Positions 11,483 to 23,011 are shown, numbered from the stretch's first letter. The stretch is 64,000 nt of DNA from Macrotis lagotis (GCF_037893015.1 NC_133659.1:15207361-15271360); one strand, 5' to 3'. Numbers and translations are program-made. The notes: generated from the sequence alone by a model not told the origin.

Positions 11483-11667
11483 GACTTACCCTTTTTTGTC
11501 TCCTGGATCCCCTAGACAATCTGGTGAAACCTCTGGACTCCTTCTCAGAATCATGTTTTTAATCACTGAAGAAAATGCTAAATTTCTCTTAGAGTAAAAA
11601 TATAGATATCCTTTTTTTCCCCATCCAAGTTCACATACCCTTAGAGAGCCCAAGTTAAAAACTCCTG
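11483..11667. mobile_element. Short DNA-transposon-like element (hAT-like), copy 2
   Basis: Second copy of the element at 3519-3733: starts 'gacttacccttttttgtctc', contains 'ctggtgaaacctctggac' and 'agaatcatgttttttaatc', and ends 'aagttaaaaactcctg'. The ends are imperfect inverted repeats. Non-coding. Bases 11668-12953 contain no feature I can name. Confidence 0.5.
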
Positions 11668-12953
11668 TGTTATGAACTAAAAAGAAAGATAGAATTACGT
11701 TCTTTTAAAATGAGAGAAAATGAAGATGCTAATGCATCCTTTTTTAAGAAATAGTATTCATTCACTTCACAGACTTCTTATATTTCTTTTGAGCAGGTAC
11801 TTATTTATTATGATCTGGACAAAATCTGGGAAGAGACTTCAGCTTAACTGGGTAGGTTGTTCTAGGCAAAGCAGGGAGCGGCCATGATGTCTGCTGCTCA
11901 TCTGAATGTTCCCTGAAGGTATCTTGAAGTAAAACTCTAGCCTCCAGTGTCTCTTTTCCTTACTCATTCCTTCAGTCCAAATCTCATTTTCATTACTCTT
12001 TCTGTGGTATGGGACTTCATTGCTTTCTAGACCAATTTGCTCTGGTCCTTTCCTCTCCATTTGGCCTAAATCCCAAATAGAAGTTTCACTGATGCTTAAG
12101 ATCCAAGGTGTCCAGCTCAGATTTTGGAAAGGTTTATGTTCTTAATAAAGTTCCCCACTCACTCAGAGTTCATTCTTCACATTGAATTAATAAAGTTTTG
12201 GTAGTTGTTTAACTAGATTAAATGTTACACTTTCAATAGAAAGGGAAGGCTCTACCTTACTGACCTATTTTTCATCTGTGATTTAGGAAAAGGCAAGATT
12301 AGCATGGATATTGCATTTTCAAGGACCTCGCCACTATTAAATAGACTGTTAAGTGCATTTTATGGCTGAAGAGTCTGTTCCCAGTTCAGTCTAGGAGACG
12401 TGCTAAGTTCATCTCTACCTGCTACATTGAACATTCACTGACTAAAATACTTTCTGTGGATGTAATACCTATGCTCTGTATCTTTTAAGTACATAATGCT
12501 AAATGTTTTAGGACTAGTAAAATGTAACCCAATAAAAGTCTCCGGAATAGGTGTTGTCCCTTAAGAAAAATATAATGTTCACATTTACATGATGCCATCT
12601 ATCCCTTGCTCCATTAACACATGTGTACTATGGGTGACCAGATTAGGCAAAAAACAAAAACAAAAAAATGTATTTCAGAAAATAAAATCAGAGATCTGAG
12701 TTACACCCACACAGGATGCATAATGAATTAAAATACCATTGTTCAATTCAACTTGCTATCAGCATTGTAGGGGTTGATAGACTAGACCAGACAAAAACAG
12801 TTTTACTTCTCAATCTCTTTGCAATTTTATTCAACTACTGCCTTTATGAAATGCTTCTATTTAGTAATGTACTTTTTTAATTTGATTTTTTTACTTAACT
12901 AATGAAAATGATTGTTTTTTATTCTCTGAATTTAATTTTTAGAAATTTGTGTA

Positions 12954-13200
12954 GTATTTTATTTTTTCCTGGTTACATGCAAAAATAATTTGTAACTTTT
13001 AATTTTAAACTTTGAGTTTCAAATTTTCTCCCTTCCTCTCACTGCATGCCCCTCATTGAAAAAGCAAGTAATTTGAAATAGTTTATAAATATACAGTCAT
13101 GCAAAACATTTCCAAAATAGTCATATAATGAAAGAAAGTACAGACCCCCCCCAAAAGAAACTTCAACAAAAGTAAATTTTTTAAAAAAATGTATACTTCT
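12954..13200 (-). mobile_element. L1 LINE 3' UTR (outer element, part 1)
   Basis: Complement of an L1 3' UTR: 'ggttacatgcaaaaataatt', 'gagtttcaaattttctccc'. Its continuation resumes at 13541 after a foreign L1 segment. 'gtatacttct' at 13191-13200 is the left target duplication. Confidence 0.7.
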
Positions 13201-13548
13201 GAACTGATGCTGAGTGAGATGAGCAGAACCAGAAAAATACTGTATACCCTAACAACAACATGGGGGTGATGATCAACCTGGATGGACTCATTCATTCCAT
13301 CAGTGCAACAATCAGGGACGATTTGGGGCTGTCTGCAGAATACCATCTGTATCTAGATAAAGAACTGTGGAGTTGGAACAAAGCTCAAGGACTATTTCCT
13401 TTAATTTAGAAAAGAAACCTGTTATCTTATTGTCTGATCCTGCTATCTCTTATACTTTATGTTTCTTCCTTAAGGATATGATTTCTCTTTCATCATACTC
13501 AATTTGGATCAATTTACAACATGTAAACAATGTAAAGACTGAAAAAAA
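13201..13548 (+). mobile_element. Nested L1 LINE 3' fragment
   Basis: Opposite in orientation to its surroundings: 'gaactgatgctgagtgagat', 'tgatgatcaacctggatgga', 'aagaactgtggagttgg', and 'aacaatgtaaagact', then seven A. The same segment appears reversed at 51221-51621. The copy stops before the usual last 100 bases of this 3' UTR and goes straight into A, suggesting early polyadenylation. The flank 'gtatgcttca' (13549-13558) matches the left flank at eight of ten positions. Confidence 0.75.
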
Positions 13549-14088
13549 GTATGCTTCAATCTATATTCAGGCATCATCAGTTCTTTCTCTGGGAATAGAT
13601 AGCATTCTTTATGATAAGTCCTTCAGAGATGTCTTGGGTCACAATATTGATGAGAAAAGCTAAGTCATTCACAATCTATCATCCTACATTATTGATGTTA
13701 CTTTGTCCACAGTACATTGCACTTTGCATCAGCTCATGTAAGTCTTTCCAGATTTTTCTGAGAGCATCCTGCTTATCATTTCTTATAACAGAATAACATT
13801 CCATCACAATCACATACCACAGTTTGTTCAGCCATTCCCCAACTGATGGGCAGGCCCTCAATTTCCATTTCCTTGCCACCAGAAAAGAGCTTGCTGCATA
13901 TCCTTGTACATATATAATGGTCCTTTTTCATTTTTCATCTCTATTGGAATGCAGAAATGGAAGTGACATTTGGTATGTAAAAGGGTAGACATGGTTTTAG
14001 AGCCCTTTAGGCAAAGTTCCAAATTACTCCACAGAATGCTTGAATCACTTCACCACTCCACCAATAATGTACTAATATAGACATGTGC
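13549..14088 (-). mobile_element. L1 LINE ORF2 C-terminus (outer element, part 2)
   Basis: The minus strand encodes the tail of L1 ORF2: 'MECYSVIRNDKQDALRKIWK' then 'DLHELMQ' at 13679-13879, homologous to the conserved 'TMEYYAAIK' region of mammalian L1. In nature this protein is the reverse transcriptase and endonuclease that copies L1 and SINE RNA into DNA. Here only the C-terminal piece remains and it is a pseudogene. Bases 14089-15019 hold nothing I recognise. Confidence 0.85.
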
Positions 14089-15019
14089 TTTTTAACTTTT
14101 GTGGGGGGAAGGGTTTACTATGCAGGAGAAATAAATGGTAATGGAAAAGCAAAAGATAACTACTGAATGGACCAATCAGTTAGAGATTGGGATACAAATC
14201 AATTAAGAAATCAATTCTCAATATTCTCTTTTGTCCAATCAAGATATTTTATGCTCCTTTTCATGCAATCTTAAGTTCTCAGTGAATAACATGACCAGTA
14301 AATGCATCCATATATTATGTTTTAAAAGTTGATGCAGAGAATCATAGATGTATCAAGGACACTCTAGTCTTCATTTATTTTAAGCTATATAAAACCCATT
14401 TTTAAAAGTGTAGCCACTTCATTTTAAGCATCTCAAGAGTCTCAATAAATTTTTAATTTTTTATGACAACACCACAAAAACACATGGGATTTTTCCTTTA
14501 ATATCTTATAGTTCTTAGATTTCATTTATCATGAATCAATTATAATTATGATGTGGATCAAAACCCCTCCACATGACTATTTCACAAGTTGCTATAGTTA
14601 AAGAAAATATTTTTGGCCACTCTTTAATAATAAGCTTCTCTGAATATACCAGGTGCACTACGTCATCCTTCTGAATTCAAAGTCATTTCAGTTTGATAGA
14701 ATCTATATGGTTTGAATTCTGCTTTGCACCATCTCCTGCAAAAGTCCTTCAGTGCCTAATGTCACTTCTAATATGTGGTAAGTCATCAGAATAGTCTTCA
14801 ATGGATAAAGAAGTATGGGCGATGAATAGAATGCCCCAGGGCTGTAATGGAACCCATCAAATGAAAAAATAGTCTCATAGCAAGACCTCCTCTTTGGAGG
14901 ATTTGTAGAACACAGAAAAGGTCATCGAGTGAGAACATGTGGATGGGTTGTAATCTGCACCTAAAGAGAGAATATCCACATTCATGAGCTCAAAGAATGG
15001 GTCCATAATCAAATCTATA

Positions 15020-15215
15020 GGGCAGGTAGTGTTTGAGGAGAAAGAAAGATTTGGAGTCAAGGAGAACTGGATTCAAATCCAGTTTCAGGCACAATAAAGC
15101 TGTTACCCTGGTAAGTCACTTAATCTTGTTTACCTCTGTTTCCTCATTTGAAAAATGAGAATAATAATAATAGCAAAAAGAGATTTTTTGAGGATCCAAT
15201 GAGATATCATAGTGA
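15020..15215 (+). mobile_element. Class D (MIR-like) SINE
   Basis: Head 'gggcaggtagtgtttgagg', B box 'gattcaaatccagt', then 'ctgtttcctcatttgaaaaa' and 'gaggatccaatgagatatca'. Old; no TSD. Confidence 0.65.
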
Positions 15216-15595
15216 ATGAAGAATAATTGCTTATTCCCTTTGTTCTTTCTACCAATGCAAATCTGCACAGTCTGCAACTTAGTCTTAAAAGAGAGTCCAG
15301 GGACTACTGAGAGGTTGGGCAGCTTATTTAGGGAGATATAGTCCATATGAGTCAGAGAAATGGAGATCCCAATGGATTATTTTCCACTTTCATTCTCCAT
15401 TCTGGTATTGATCACCTTTGGTCATCATACTCTCTATTAGAGAAGGGAGGGAAGAAGAAAAGAAATAGGAAAGCAAGGGGGAAAGCAAAAGACAAGTAAA
15501 AATTAGCCTCCATAAAAGGACAGATGAGAATTGTCAGGCATTTGATAGAAAGTAGAGCCTTTAAGAACCTCAAAGGGGAATAAAGATGCAACAGA

Positions 15596-15668
15596 ATATA
15601 AGATGTAAGCTATATGTACAGACTAGTGAAGAGAATGTTGACTAGTCTGTACATATAGCTTATTATAT
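15596..15668 (+). repeat. Perfect 22-bp inverted repeat (hairpin)
   Basis: The 22 bases at 15606-15627 (starting 'taagctatatg') are exactly complementary to 15641-15662 (ending 'catatagctta'), separated by 13 bases. Six further pairs (15596-15601 with 15663-15668) form past a four-base bulge. Transcribed from either strand, the 73 bases would fold into a microRNA-precursor-sized hairpin. No known family is recognised. Confidence 0.9.
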
Positions 15669-15789
15669 CACCCAATCATCATGCAATCATGTGAGAATAC
15701 ATCTATGTTCTTTAATGCCAAGAAAAATATTAAAAATCAAGATTTCACCAGGTATATCTGGGTTATAGGAGTTAGGATTTCAGAACAGC

Positions 15790-16545
15790 CACTTAGTCCA
15801 AGCCATACCTAAATGGAATCTCTGCCATAACATCCCCAATAAGTATGTCCTTCTGAAATCAGGGTGCCCCGAACTGTACAAAATATTCCAAATGAAGTCT
15901 GAAAAGGGAAGAGTACAGTAGAACTATCATTTCTTCATTCCTGGAAACTATTCCTGTTTTAAACGAAACTCTATTGCATTAGTTTTTTTTTTGGCTGCCA
16001 CATTCTACTGCTGATTGTGATTGAGCTTGTGGTCCACTAAATCTCCCAGATCTTATTCAGAACAGCTGCTGTCCAACTATATTTTCCCCTTTCTCTACTA
16101 GTGAAGTTGATTTTTTTTGTTCCCAAGTGTGACTTTACATTTATCTCCACTAAATTTAACCCTATTAGCTTTCGTCCAATGTGCTAACATTTCAAGGTAA
16201 TATTGGATCTCAAATCTGTCATCTGTTGATTTAGCTGTCACTCTCAACTTTGTGTGATCTACAAATATGATGAAGTTTTTGTGGCTTTATCTGAGTTTGA
16301 CAAAAATAATATTAACCAGTACAGGTCATTGGGACTCTCCATTGGAAATCTATTGATATCAACAGCTAATAACAACCACTTTTTGAATATGTTCCAAACA
16401 ACTCTGAATCCATCTAATAATTTTTTAGGAAACTCTACATCTATCTTCTCTACAAGAAGAATATGAGATATTTGATTAACAGCCTTGCTACAGTTTTCTA
16501 CAGCATTGCTCTTATCTCTCAGAGTAATCATCCTTTCAAAAAAGG
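15790..16545 (-). mobile_element. CR1/L3 LINE reverse-transcriptase relic
   Basis: On the minus strand, pieces of a CR1-type reverse transcriptase are readable across frameshifts: 'GNAVENCSKAV' resembles the CR1 'GKAVDVVYLDFSKAFD' block, followed by 'SHILLVEKI'. Downstream lies the 3' half that pairs with the copy at 28830-29500. Broken by many substitutions; an ancient relic. Confidence 0.65.
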
Positions 16546-16689
16546 GAATAGAGTTAGCTTGGCATGACTGATTTTTGGCAAAGCATCATTGGCTCTTTGT
16601 AACTATTGCTTTACTTATATGTCCATCAACATATGTTGATGATAGAATTTTTCCTGGAACTGAAGTCAAGCTCAGTTGGCAACCAGTTT

Positions 16690-16808
16690 GCAGACTTTAT
16701 TCTCTTTCCTATTTCAAAGCTCCTCGAAGGCAGGGTCTGTTTCATTTTTGTCTTTGCATTTCCAATGACTAGCACATATCAAGGACAAAATAAATGTTTG
16801 TTGAATTA
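16690..16808 (+). mobile_element. L2 LINE 3' tail
   Basis: 'agctcctcgaaggcagggtc', 'tctttgcatttccaatgact', and the terminal 'aaataaatgtttgttgaa' match the L2 3' end in sense. Bases 16809-17051 show nothing else. Confidence 0.65.
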
Positions 16809-17051
16809 GTTTATTGAGACTCTCCCTAAAGAAGAAACAAAGCTCAAGGTCTAAGGTGATCGCCTTGATTTGGAGACATAACTCATCCCAGTTCTAATTA
16901 AACATTTCCAAGAGTTTTGGATTCTGGAATCAGAATCCAACCTTCTATTAAGAGCACATGAAACTCTTGCCTGCTAATTATAGTACTCATGGTAGGGGGG
17001 AGGGGAGGGCTGGTTTTGGAGCCCCTGTTCAGAGTGCCATACCTGGTGAAG

Positions 17052-17065
17052 CCACCAGGTGGTGC
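17052..17065 (+). promoter_or_regulatory. CTCF-like motif
   Basis: 'ccaccaggtggtgc' matches CCASYAGRKGGCRS except T for C at one core position. Same orientation as the site at 8711. It lies in apparently unique DNA. Prediction only. Confidence 0.3.
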
Positions 17066-17599
17066 TCCAAGCTCAAACTATATCAGTTTACTCAATGGGC
17101 ATGTCTGAATGCCTGGCAGTCCGCAGGCTTTAGCTACCAGCTCGAATCCACAGATAGCACCAAACATCCAAACCTTGCCCCAAGGTTCCAATTTGAGCAT
17201 ATGGATATCCCAATAATTATTCATAACTCATATTCTCATTGAATTCACTGATCTTGCATTCCCTGCCTCATGAGCCCAAAGAATTAATTCAATTGTTATT
17301 TAGATAAAAATCTGTTTGACTACATTGAAAACTAAAATATACAGTATGAACGCTCAGTGGTGGGAGTGACCCTCGCTGCTTCTTGTAAATCGGGATTTTT
17401 AACTTAACTCATCCTATTCCAGAAAAAAATCTTTTCTAACTTTCCTATATGAGAAATACTTAGAAGTGAAGCTAGAACATAATAAATGTTTCATAAATGT
17501 TCCTAGATGGACTTATTAATACCTAGCAGAGTGTTGATATTACTGATAAATAACAACAGACTGAGGAATTGTCTATGCTTAAAAACTGAAGGAGACTGA

Positions 17600-18182
17600 G
17601 AAAAGGCAGGTAACCCAATTCACTTTTGGGAGAGGATCCAACTATTTAGAAAAATGACAGAACTATGCTAGAAAGTTCTTTGACCCAATGATGCCCAGTA
17701 GGAGTCCAATGGGTAACGGAGATCAAAGACAGAAGGAAAGTTTCCAAGTGTCCATAGTGTTCATGGCTGCATTTTTTTTATATTAACAAAAAACTGGAAG
17801 TAAAATGGGCACCCATCCATAAGGAAACAGTTAAGAGTAATAAATAATCATTGCATTGTAAAAAATGACTAATATGAATGATTCAGAGAAAGTAGGCATG
17901 ATCTCTGTAAACTTATGAGAGGGAAGAAAGCAGATTGACCATAAGAATGATTCTGATTGATGCCATGAACAACCTTGCCTGTAGAGTCCAGAACAAACAA
18001 ACCTCCCCTTCCTTGAGGTGATGGACTATTGGGTATGGAATGAGGGATAGATTAGCAGCACAACCACTGTGTAAGGCTCAACCAAATTTTGTTACAAGGA
18101 AGCATTCCATGCAGGATGGAGAGAATTGTATTGTGAAATGATAATAATATGAAGGAAAAATGAAAACAAGGCATTTAAAAAA
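17600..18182 (+). mobile_element. L1 LINE ORF2 end and 3' UTR
   Basis: Sense copy: 'ttctttgacccaatgatgcc', 'aaaaaactggaagtaaaatg', 'gaatgattcagagaaag' correspond to the ORF2 C-terminal codons, then a 3' UTR with 'cctccccttccttgaggtga', ending in an A-rich tail near 18182. A different L1 subfamily from the one at 13.5 kb. Frames are broken. Bases 18183-18611 show nothing named. Confidence 0.7.
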
Positions 18183-18611
18183 TAGATGTAAAATTATTAG
18201 AATTCCACTGCTGGGTATAGATTTTAAATATTGATTTATTAATATTCCATTCCTTTCAGAGTTGAGGCTATTATGAATTATTTTAAATTATGGGAACTGC
18301 AGTTTTTTTAAACTGAAGTTTTAAAACAGAGGCCTGCTGGTCATATAAGTTCCTCAAAATCATTTGGTTAGGCTCTAACATGGTAACTGCAGGCAGGACT
18401 CAAAATTCAATAAACATAGGAACTTGTAGGGAGTGAATTAATTAAATGTTCGACCAAATATAGCAGGCTAATGTTTAAGCTGATAATTTTGTGTGGCCTG
18501 CAAATGATGTTATAAATATCCAAATGGCTCTTGGTAGAAAAAGTATTCCCCACTCCTGAAAGATAGATGTAAAAAAAATAGAAATTTGCCATGGAGATTG
18601 TGAAGGCTGAG

Positions 18612-18765
18612 TCCTTTCTATTGATTAACAAATTTTTATTCAAAATTCCCTAAATGCTCAGTACTATACAAGGAACTGTGTAAGCATACAACAGACTATA
18701 AGATACCACATTTGACCTCAAAGAAATTCTTATCTACTTAGAATAGACCAGCACATGAAACAATT
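18612..18765 (-). mobile_element. L2 LINE 3' end
   Basis: 'acaaatttttattcaaaatt' and 'tgacctcaaagaaattctta' are a diverged complement of the L2 tail (compare 9955-10090). Bases 18766-19269 show nothing named. Confidence 0.4.
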
Positions 18766-19269
18766 AGGCATAATAAAAAGTTAGAAGATATTTAGCTGCT
18801 CAATCAAATAGAGTTTGTTAAGTATCCTGCAAATCATAAGTATGATATGATGAAATTCCAATAGAAATTATACTGGAAGAAGTCACTCTCACCCTTTTAT
18901 GTTTAATGATCAACAGGCTATTGAGAAGGTGGATAAAATGATGGACAATTTGATGGTACTTCAGTATCATCTTATGAAATTTTGATTTCTTCAGTTAAGT
19001 CTCTTCATTTTAAGAGGTTTTTTTTGGTTCCACTTGGATTGGTTACGAGTGTTAAGCATGTAAACATTAGTTTAAAGTATTCTTGATTTTTCTTTTGACC
19101 AGTGTCATGGTCCAGGTGATTGTGAGCAACATTTTTGTCTTTGATGATGCCCCAAATTAAGTAGTATGAGAGTTCAGAAAAGGGAGAGATTGGATGCAGA
19201 TTAGAATAATCAGAAGACTTCCTTGAGAAAGCCTCTGTTAACATGAAAAAAATGGCAAATAAGCAGAAA

Positions 19270-19506
19270 GATAAAGTGTCACCTTCTTCCAGAAATCTTC
19301 CATGACCTCCCTTAATTCTAGTGTCTACCCCGTGCTGATTATTTCCTATTTATAGAGCTTTTTTTTTTTTTATTCAAAGCTGTTTGTTCTTTTGTCCAAA
19401 GATCGTGAGTTCTTTTAAGGCCAAGAACTGGCTTTTACTTTTCACTTTATGTCTAGACCTTGGCACATTGCATCACACCCAGTAGGTGATTAATAGATGT
19501 TTATTA
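19270..19506 (+). mobile_element. L2 LINE 3' end
   Basis: 'gaaatcttccatgacctccc', 'tgattatttcctatttatag', 'cgtgagttcttttaaggcca' and 'taatagatgtttatta': the L2 3' UTR in sense. Its very end is the target of the following SINE. Confidence 0.65.
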
Positions 19507-19507
19507 T

Positions 19508-19658
19508 GGGGCGGCTAGGTGGCATAGTGGATAAAGCACCAGCCCTGGAGTCAGGAATACCTGGGTTCAAATCCAGTCTCAGACACTTAATAATTACCTA
19601 GCTGTGTGGCCTTGGGCAAGCCACTTAACCCCATTTGCCTTGCAAAAACCTAAAAAAA
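19508..19658 (+). mobile_element. Class A SINE with 10-bp TSD, in L2 tail
   Basis: Complete copy 'ggggcggctaggtggcatag' to 'ttgcaaaaacctaaaaaa'. 'atgtttatta' at 19497-19506 is repeated at 19659-19668, showing insertion into the L2 3' end. Confidence 0.9.
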
Positions 19659-19799
19659 ATGTTTATTAGTCAACTGACGACTACAATCACATACAAACAC
19701 CTATATGTACAGGAACAAAGATCAGAAGAGAAGGGGATAAAATTAGAGTTTAATGTTGGTTAGGTACTTTATTTTCTGTTTAAGTTGTTTAAATTTGTC

Positions 19800-19855
19800 A
19801 TATGTGTATATATATATATATATGTATGTATGTATGTATGTATACATACATATAG
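19800..19855 (+). repeat. (TA)n/(TATG)n microsatellite
   Basis: Alternating TA then TATG units, partly self-complementary. Bases 19856-20118 are otherwise unremarkable. Confidence 0.9.
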
Positions 19856-20118
19856 CCTGGAGAATTCCCAGAGCCTATTTCTCTCCAAGCTTTAATAAGC
19901 AATCAAAAGAGGAAGATGAAGGCAAGGGGGAGGAATAAAAAGAGTCTTTATATGAATTGAACCAATAGTTAGTCCATATTGAGGCAGCCAGCTAATTGAC
20001 ATTTTTGAGAGGGGAAGGAAGAAGTAAAACCCAGTTGGAAATATTTATTTGCAAAGATATGGAGTCTGCGTTCATATTATTTGACAGATTTTCTATAGTT
20101 CTGGCTAACTGCCAGAGA

Positions 20119-20368
20119 GGGGCAGCTAGGTGGCGCCATATTGCATAAAGTTCTGGAAGAAGAATTGAGAAGACCCATCTATTTGAACTTAAATCTGACT
20201 TTGGACACTTACTAGTTGGGTGGCCCTGAATCAGTTATTCATTCTGTTTGCCTCAGTTTCCTCATCTGTAAAATGTTTTGAAGAAGGAAATGGCAAACCA
20301 CTCCACTCTCCCAAGAAAACCCCAAATGGGGTCTCAAAGATTAGGACACTTTTGAAAAATAATAGAAT
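20119..20368 (+). mobile_element. Class B SINE, full length
   Basis: 'ggggcagctaggtggcgcca' head (keeps the CTCF-like half-core 'taggtggcgc'), diverged B box, 'ctcagtttcctcatctgtaa', 'aggaaatggcaaaccactcc', 'aagaaaaccccaaatggggt', then the RTE-type end 'gattaggacacttttga'. A well-preserved example of this class. Bases 20369-20679 show nothing named. Confidence 0.85.
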
Positions 20369-20679
20369 ATAAAAGCTGCCAGAGTAAAAGTAAAATATCA
20401 ATAATCAAAAAAGCAAGCAAGCAAACCCAAACCCTATAGCCACTTGGAGGTTACACAGAAAACATTCTGTTTCCTTCCAGGAGGATTTAGAGATGGGAGG
20501 AGCAAGAGGACATTCTTCCCATGGTGACACTACCAAATCTGGCACTCACATCTCAGCCAAAATCAAGTCCTATGTCCTTTAAACAGAATATTAGTTAAAG
20601 TTGTCTAGCATGTCACACATCATTTTAAGTTTAATTTAATTTTATTATGATGCCAATTCTGGAGACAGGGTGGAGAGAA

Positions 20680-20775
20680 CTGATATTATTACCTAAGTTT
20701 ACAATCGAATAAATGGAGGCTCCAATTCAGGAAGTGACTTGTCCAATGCTACACAGCCATCTTGTCATGAAAAGC
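20680..20775 (-). mobile_element. MIR-like SINE fragment
   Basis: 'ttattacctaagtttacaat' and 'gaagtgacttgtccaatgct', complement of a MIR centre and head. Confidence 0.4.
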
Positions 20776-20784
20776 CATTAGGAT

Positions 20785-20955
20785 CCATATAGTAAATCAT
20801 TTAATCTCTGTCTGTCTCAGTTTTCTCAACTGTAAAATGGAGATGATAATAACACCGTCCTCCTAGGACACTGTGAGGATTAAATAAGATCATATTTATG
20901 AGGGTCATAGTTTACGGTGTCTGGTACACAGTAAGTTCTTAATAAATGCAGGTTT
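20785..20955 (+). mobile_element. Class D (MIR-like) SINE
   Basis: 'cagttttctcaactgtaaaa', 'tgataataacaccgtcctcc', 'gtgaggattaaataagatca' and the end 'gttcttaataaatgcag'. Head largely missing. Bases 20956-21674 show nothing named. Confidence 0.65.
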
Positions 20956-21674
20956 TCTTCCTTCCATATTTTTCAAATCCAATGGTCCCACATTTTGCCA
21001 CAGGAGCAAGCTCCCTTATCCTCAAGCATTCCCATTAGATAACTGGATTACAGAAAGGTACAGATCATTCAGGGAGGTCAAGACTTAAGTATTGGTTGAA
21101 TCTAGATACAATGTACTCTGCCCTGCCCATCAAAAACCTCTTGTCTCTTTGGAACATACCCATCTACTTGCCCACTGTCTCCTTCAAGTAAGGGTGACCT
21201 TTTTACAACTCCATAATAGGCACTTCAGTTTTGACTAATTGGTTGATTGTCAATCATTTCTTAAGTGAAATTAAAAGGAAGAATTTAGGAAGTCCAAATA
21301 ACAATAATAATTTATTAATAAATGATAAAAATTATCATAATGATAAGCTCATCAGGAATAGAACCTCACAAAGAGGTTTTGAGATTAGCATTCCTATTCC
21401 CATGAAAGCTCTAACACATTCTTAATGAGGATTGTCAGGGCCTTTCATCACAGGACTGAAAAATTCGCCATAAGCTAAAAATTGATTTACCAGGTGTCAA
21501 TGAGGAGTAAATTGTTTCGCATTTAAGTTGCAAGAACAGAGAAAACTCAAGAAGAAGGGTTTTAGAAACTTTTTTCCTAGTCTGAAATGTGCAAACTACA
21601 ACTATATGAAGAGGTAGAAATGAAAGAAATTACAGTATAATTTGTCCCAAATAACTTAAGCATCGTAGTCAGCA

Positions 21675-21945
21675 GTTCTGAAGTGATGGCTCTAGGCAAG
21701 ATACCATGCCGGACCCTGGGATACCAAGAAAAGGATCTTGTCTTCGAGTTAGCTTATAATCAAGTAAAAGACAAAACATATATGTGAAAAATAACAAGAC
21801 ATGATGACATGCTAAATACTTCAGGGATCATGTGGATAGTATTATTGGAATTCAGAGAAAGGATTATCAGTCTGGAATAATAAGAGAAGATGAAGACATC
21901 AGGGGCGGGGCGGTGTTTAAATTAGGATTGGAAGAAAGATAGTAT
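21675..21945 (-). mobile_element. L2 LINE fragment
   Basis: 'gataccatgccggaccctgg', 'gttagcttataatcaagta' and 'acatgctaaatacttcaggg' follow the order of the complement of the L2 3' region seen also at 36265-36655. Diverged. Confidence 0.4.
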
Positions 21946-22009
21946 AAGAAAAGACATGAGAAAGGTAAAAGTCTGAAGGTTGGAATGAACATGATTTGTT
22001 TCAGAAACA

Positions 22010-22342
22010 GTGTTTGCAACCAAAAAGAACAGAAGCTGAATGCTGTATAATGATAATAACCAACCTAGGTCCCTGGAGAAGAGATGAGGAAATACATCGA
22101 CCTTATTTGATTGGAGAGGTGGCAGATTATGGTTGGAGAGTGTTATATAGGCTATCAAACTCGATGCATGTATCCACTGCATTCTGCCCCCCCCCCCCTT
22201 ATAAGGGAAAACTCCCTGGGAGAGGGAGGGGAATGAAGGAAACAAAAGAGGGACAAGAAAAGGAGGAAAATGGATGTGCTCTAAGAACAAAAGCTATTAA
22301 TAAGACATTGTTTAAAATAAAAATTGTAAATGAAATAGAATT
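22010..22342 (+). mobile_element. L1 LINE 3' UTR
   Basis: 'gctgaatgctgtataatgat', 'agatgaggaaatacatcgac', 'cttataagggaaaactccct' and 'gggagagggaggggaatg', ending 'aaaataaaaattgtaaatg': a marsupial L1 3' UTR in sense. It explains the overlapping frames at 21922-22290 and 21996-22349, which are not genes. Bases 22343-22639 show nothing named. Confidence 0.6.
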
Positions 22343-22639
22343 TATTTAAGTCTTTTAGGAGAACAGAGGGAGAAGAGGTTGCAATTGTAGGCAATGTAGA
22401 TAGATCTGCTGGAGGGCCTTGTTATCAAGCTAAAGAATTGAAACTGTAATGTAATAATTTTTAGCTTTCAACTTTAGCTTTGAACTTGGTCAACCCTTAC
22501 AGCACCAGAAATTTCATGACAATCTAATTACTCTCAACCTATTTCTTAGTTAAGTCAAGGCCTTTTGGAGTGACTAACTGAGAGTGACCTGCACTAGTTA
22601 TAGAAATGTAAGAAGTTTAAGCTGGAAATTATCATATAG

Positions 22640-22785
22640 GTTGTCAACCCCACTGTCTCATGTTATAGATGGGGACACCGAGACCCAAGAGATGAAAGAC
22701 CTTGCCCAAGTCTCATGATAGTAATTAGGCAGCTTGGGATTTGAATGTGTTATTCACTGCTGCTAAAAACAAGGTTCTTTCCATG
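22640..22785 (-). mobile_element. MIR-like SINE
   Basis: 'gatggggacaccgagaccca', 'agaccttgcccaagtctcat', 'gggatttgaatgtgttattc': complement of a MIR. Confidence 0.5.
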
Positions 22786-23011
22786 TTGTGAGAGTGTGCA
22801 GAGTCAATCAAACAAGATGGAAGAGCAAATAATCTAGCTGTAGAGTAAAAACACATATAAGCAAAACAGTATAAGAGCAATTATATAACAAGATAATGGC
22901 TAATTTAATGGAGTATATATTGAATCCACTGCACATGTTAATGACTAGGAAAGCTGCTTGGGAGAGATGTGTTTTGATTAACAGATTGCTTGAATAAAAG
23001 TGAGAAGCAAA

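Noticed and set aside
21922-22349. Two overlapping frames of 117 and 122 codons on opposite strands
   Set aside because: Most of the span is an L1 3' UTR.
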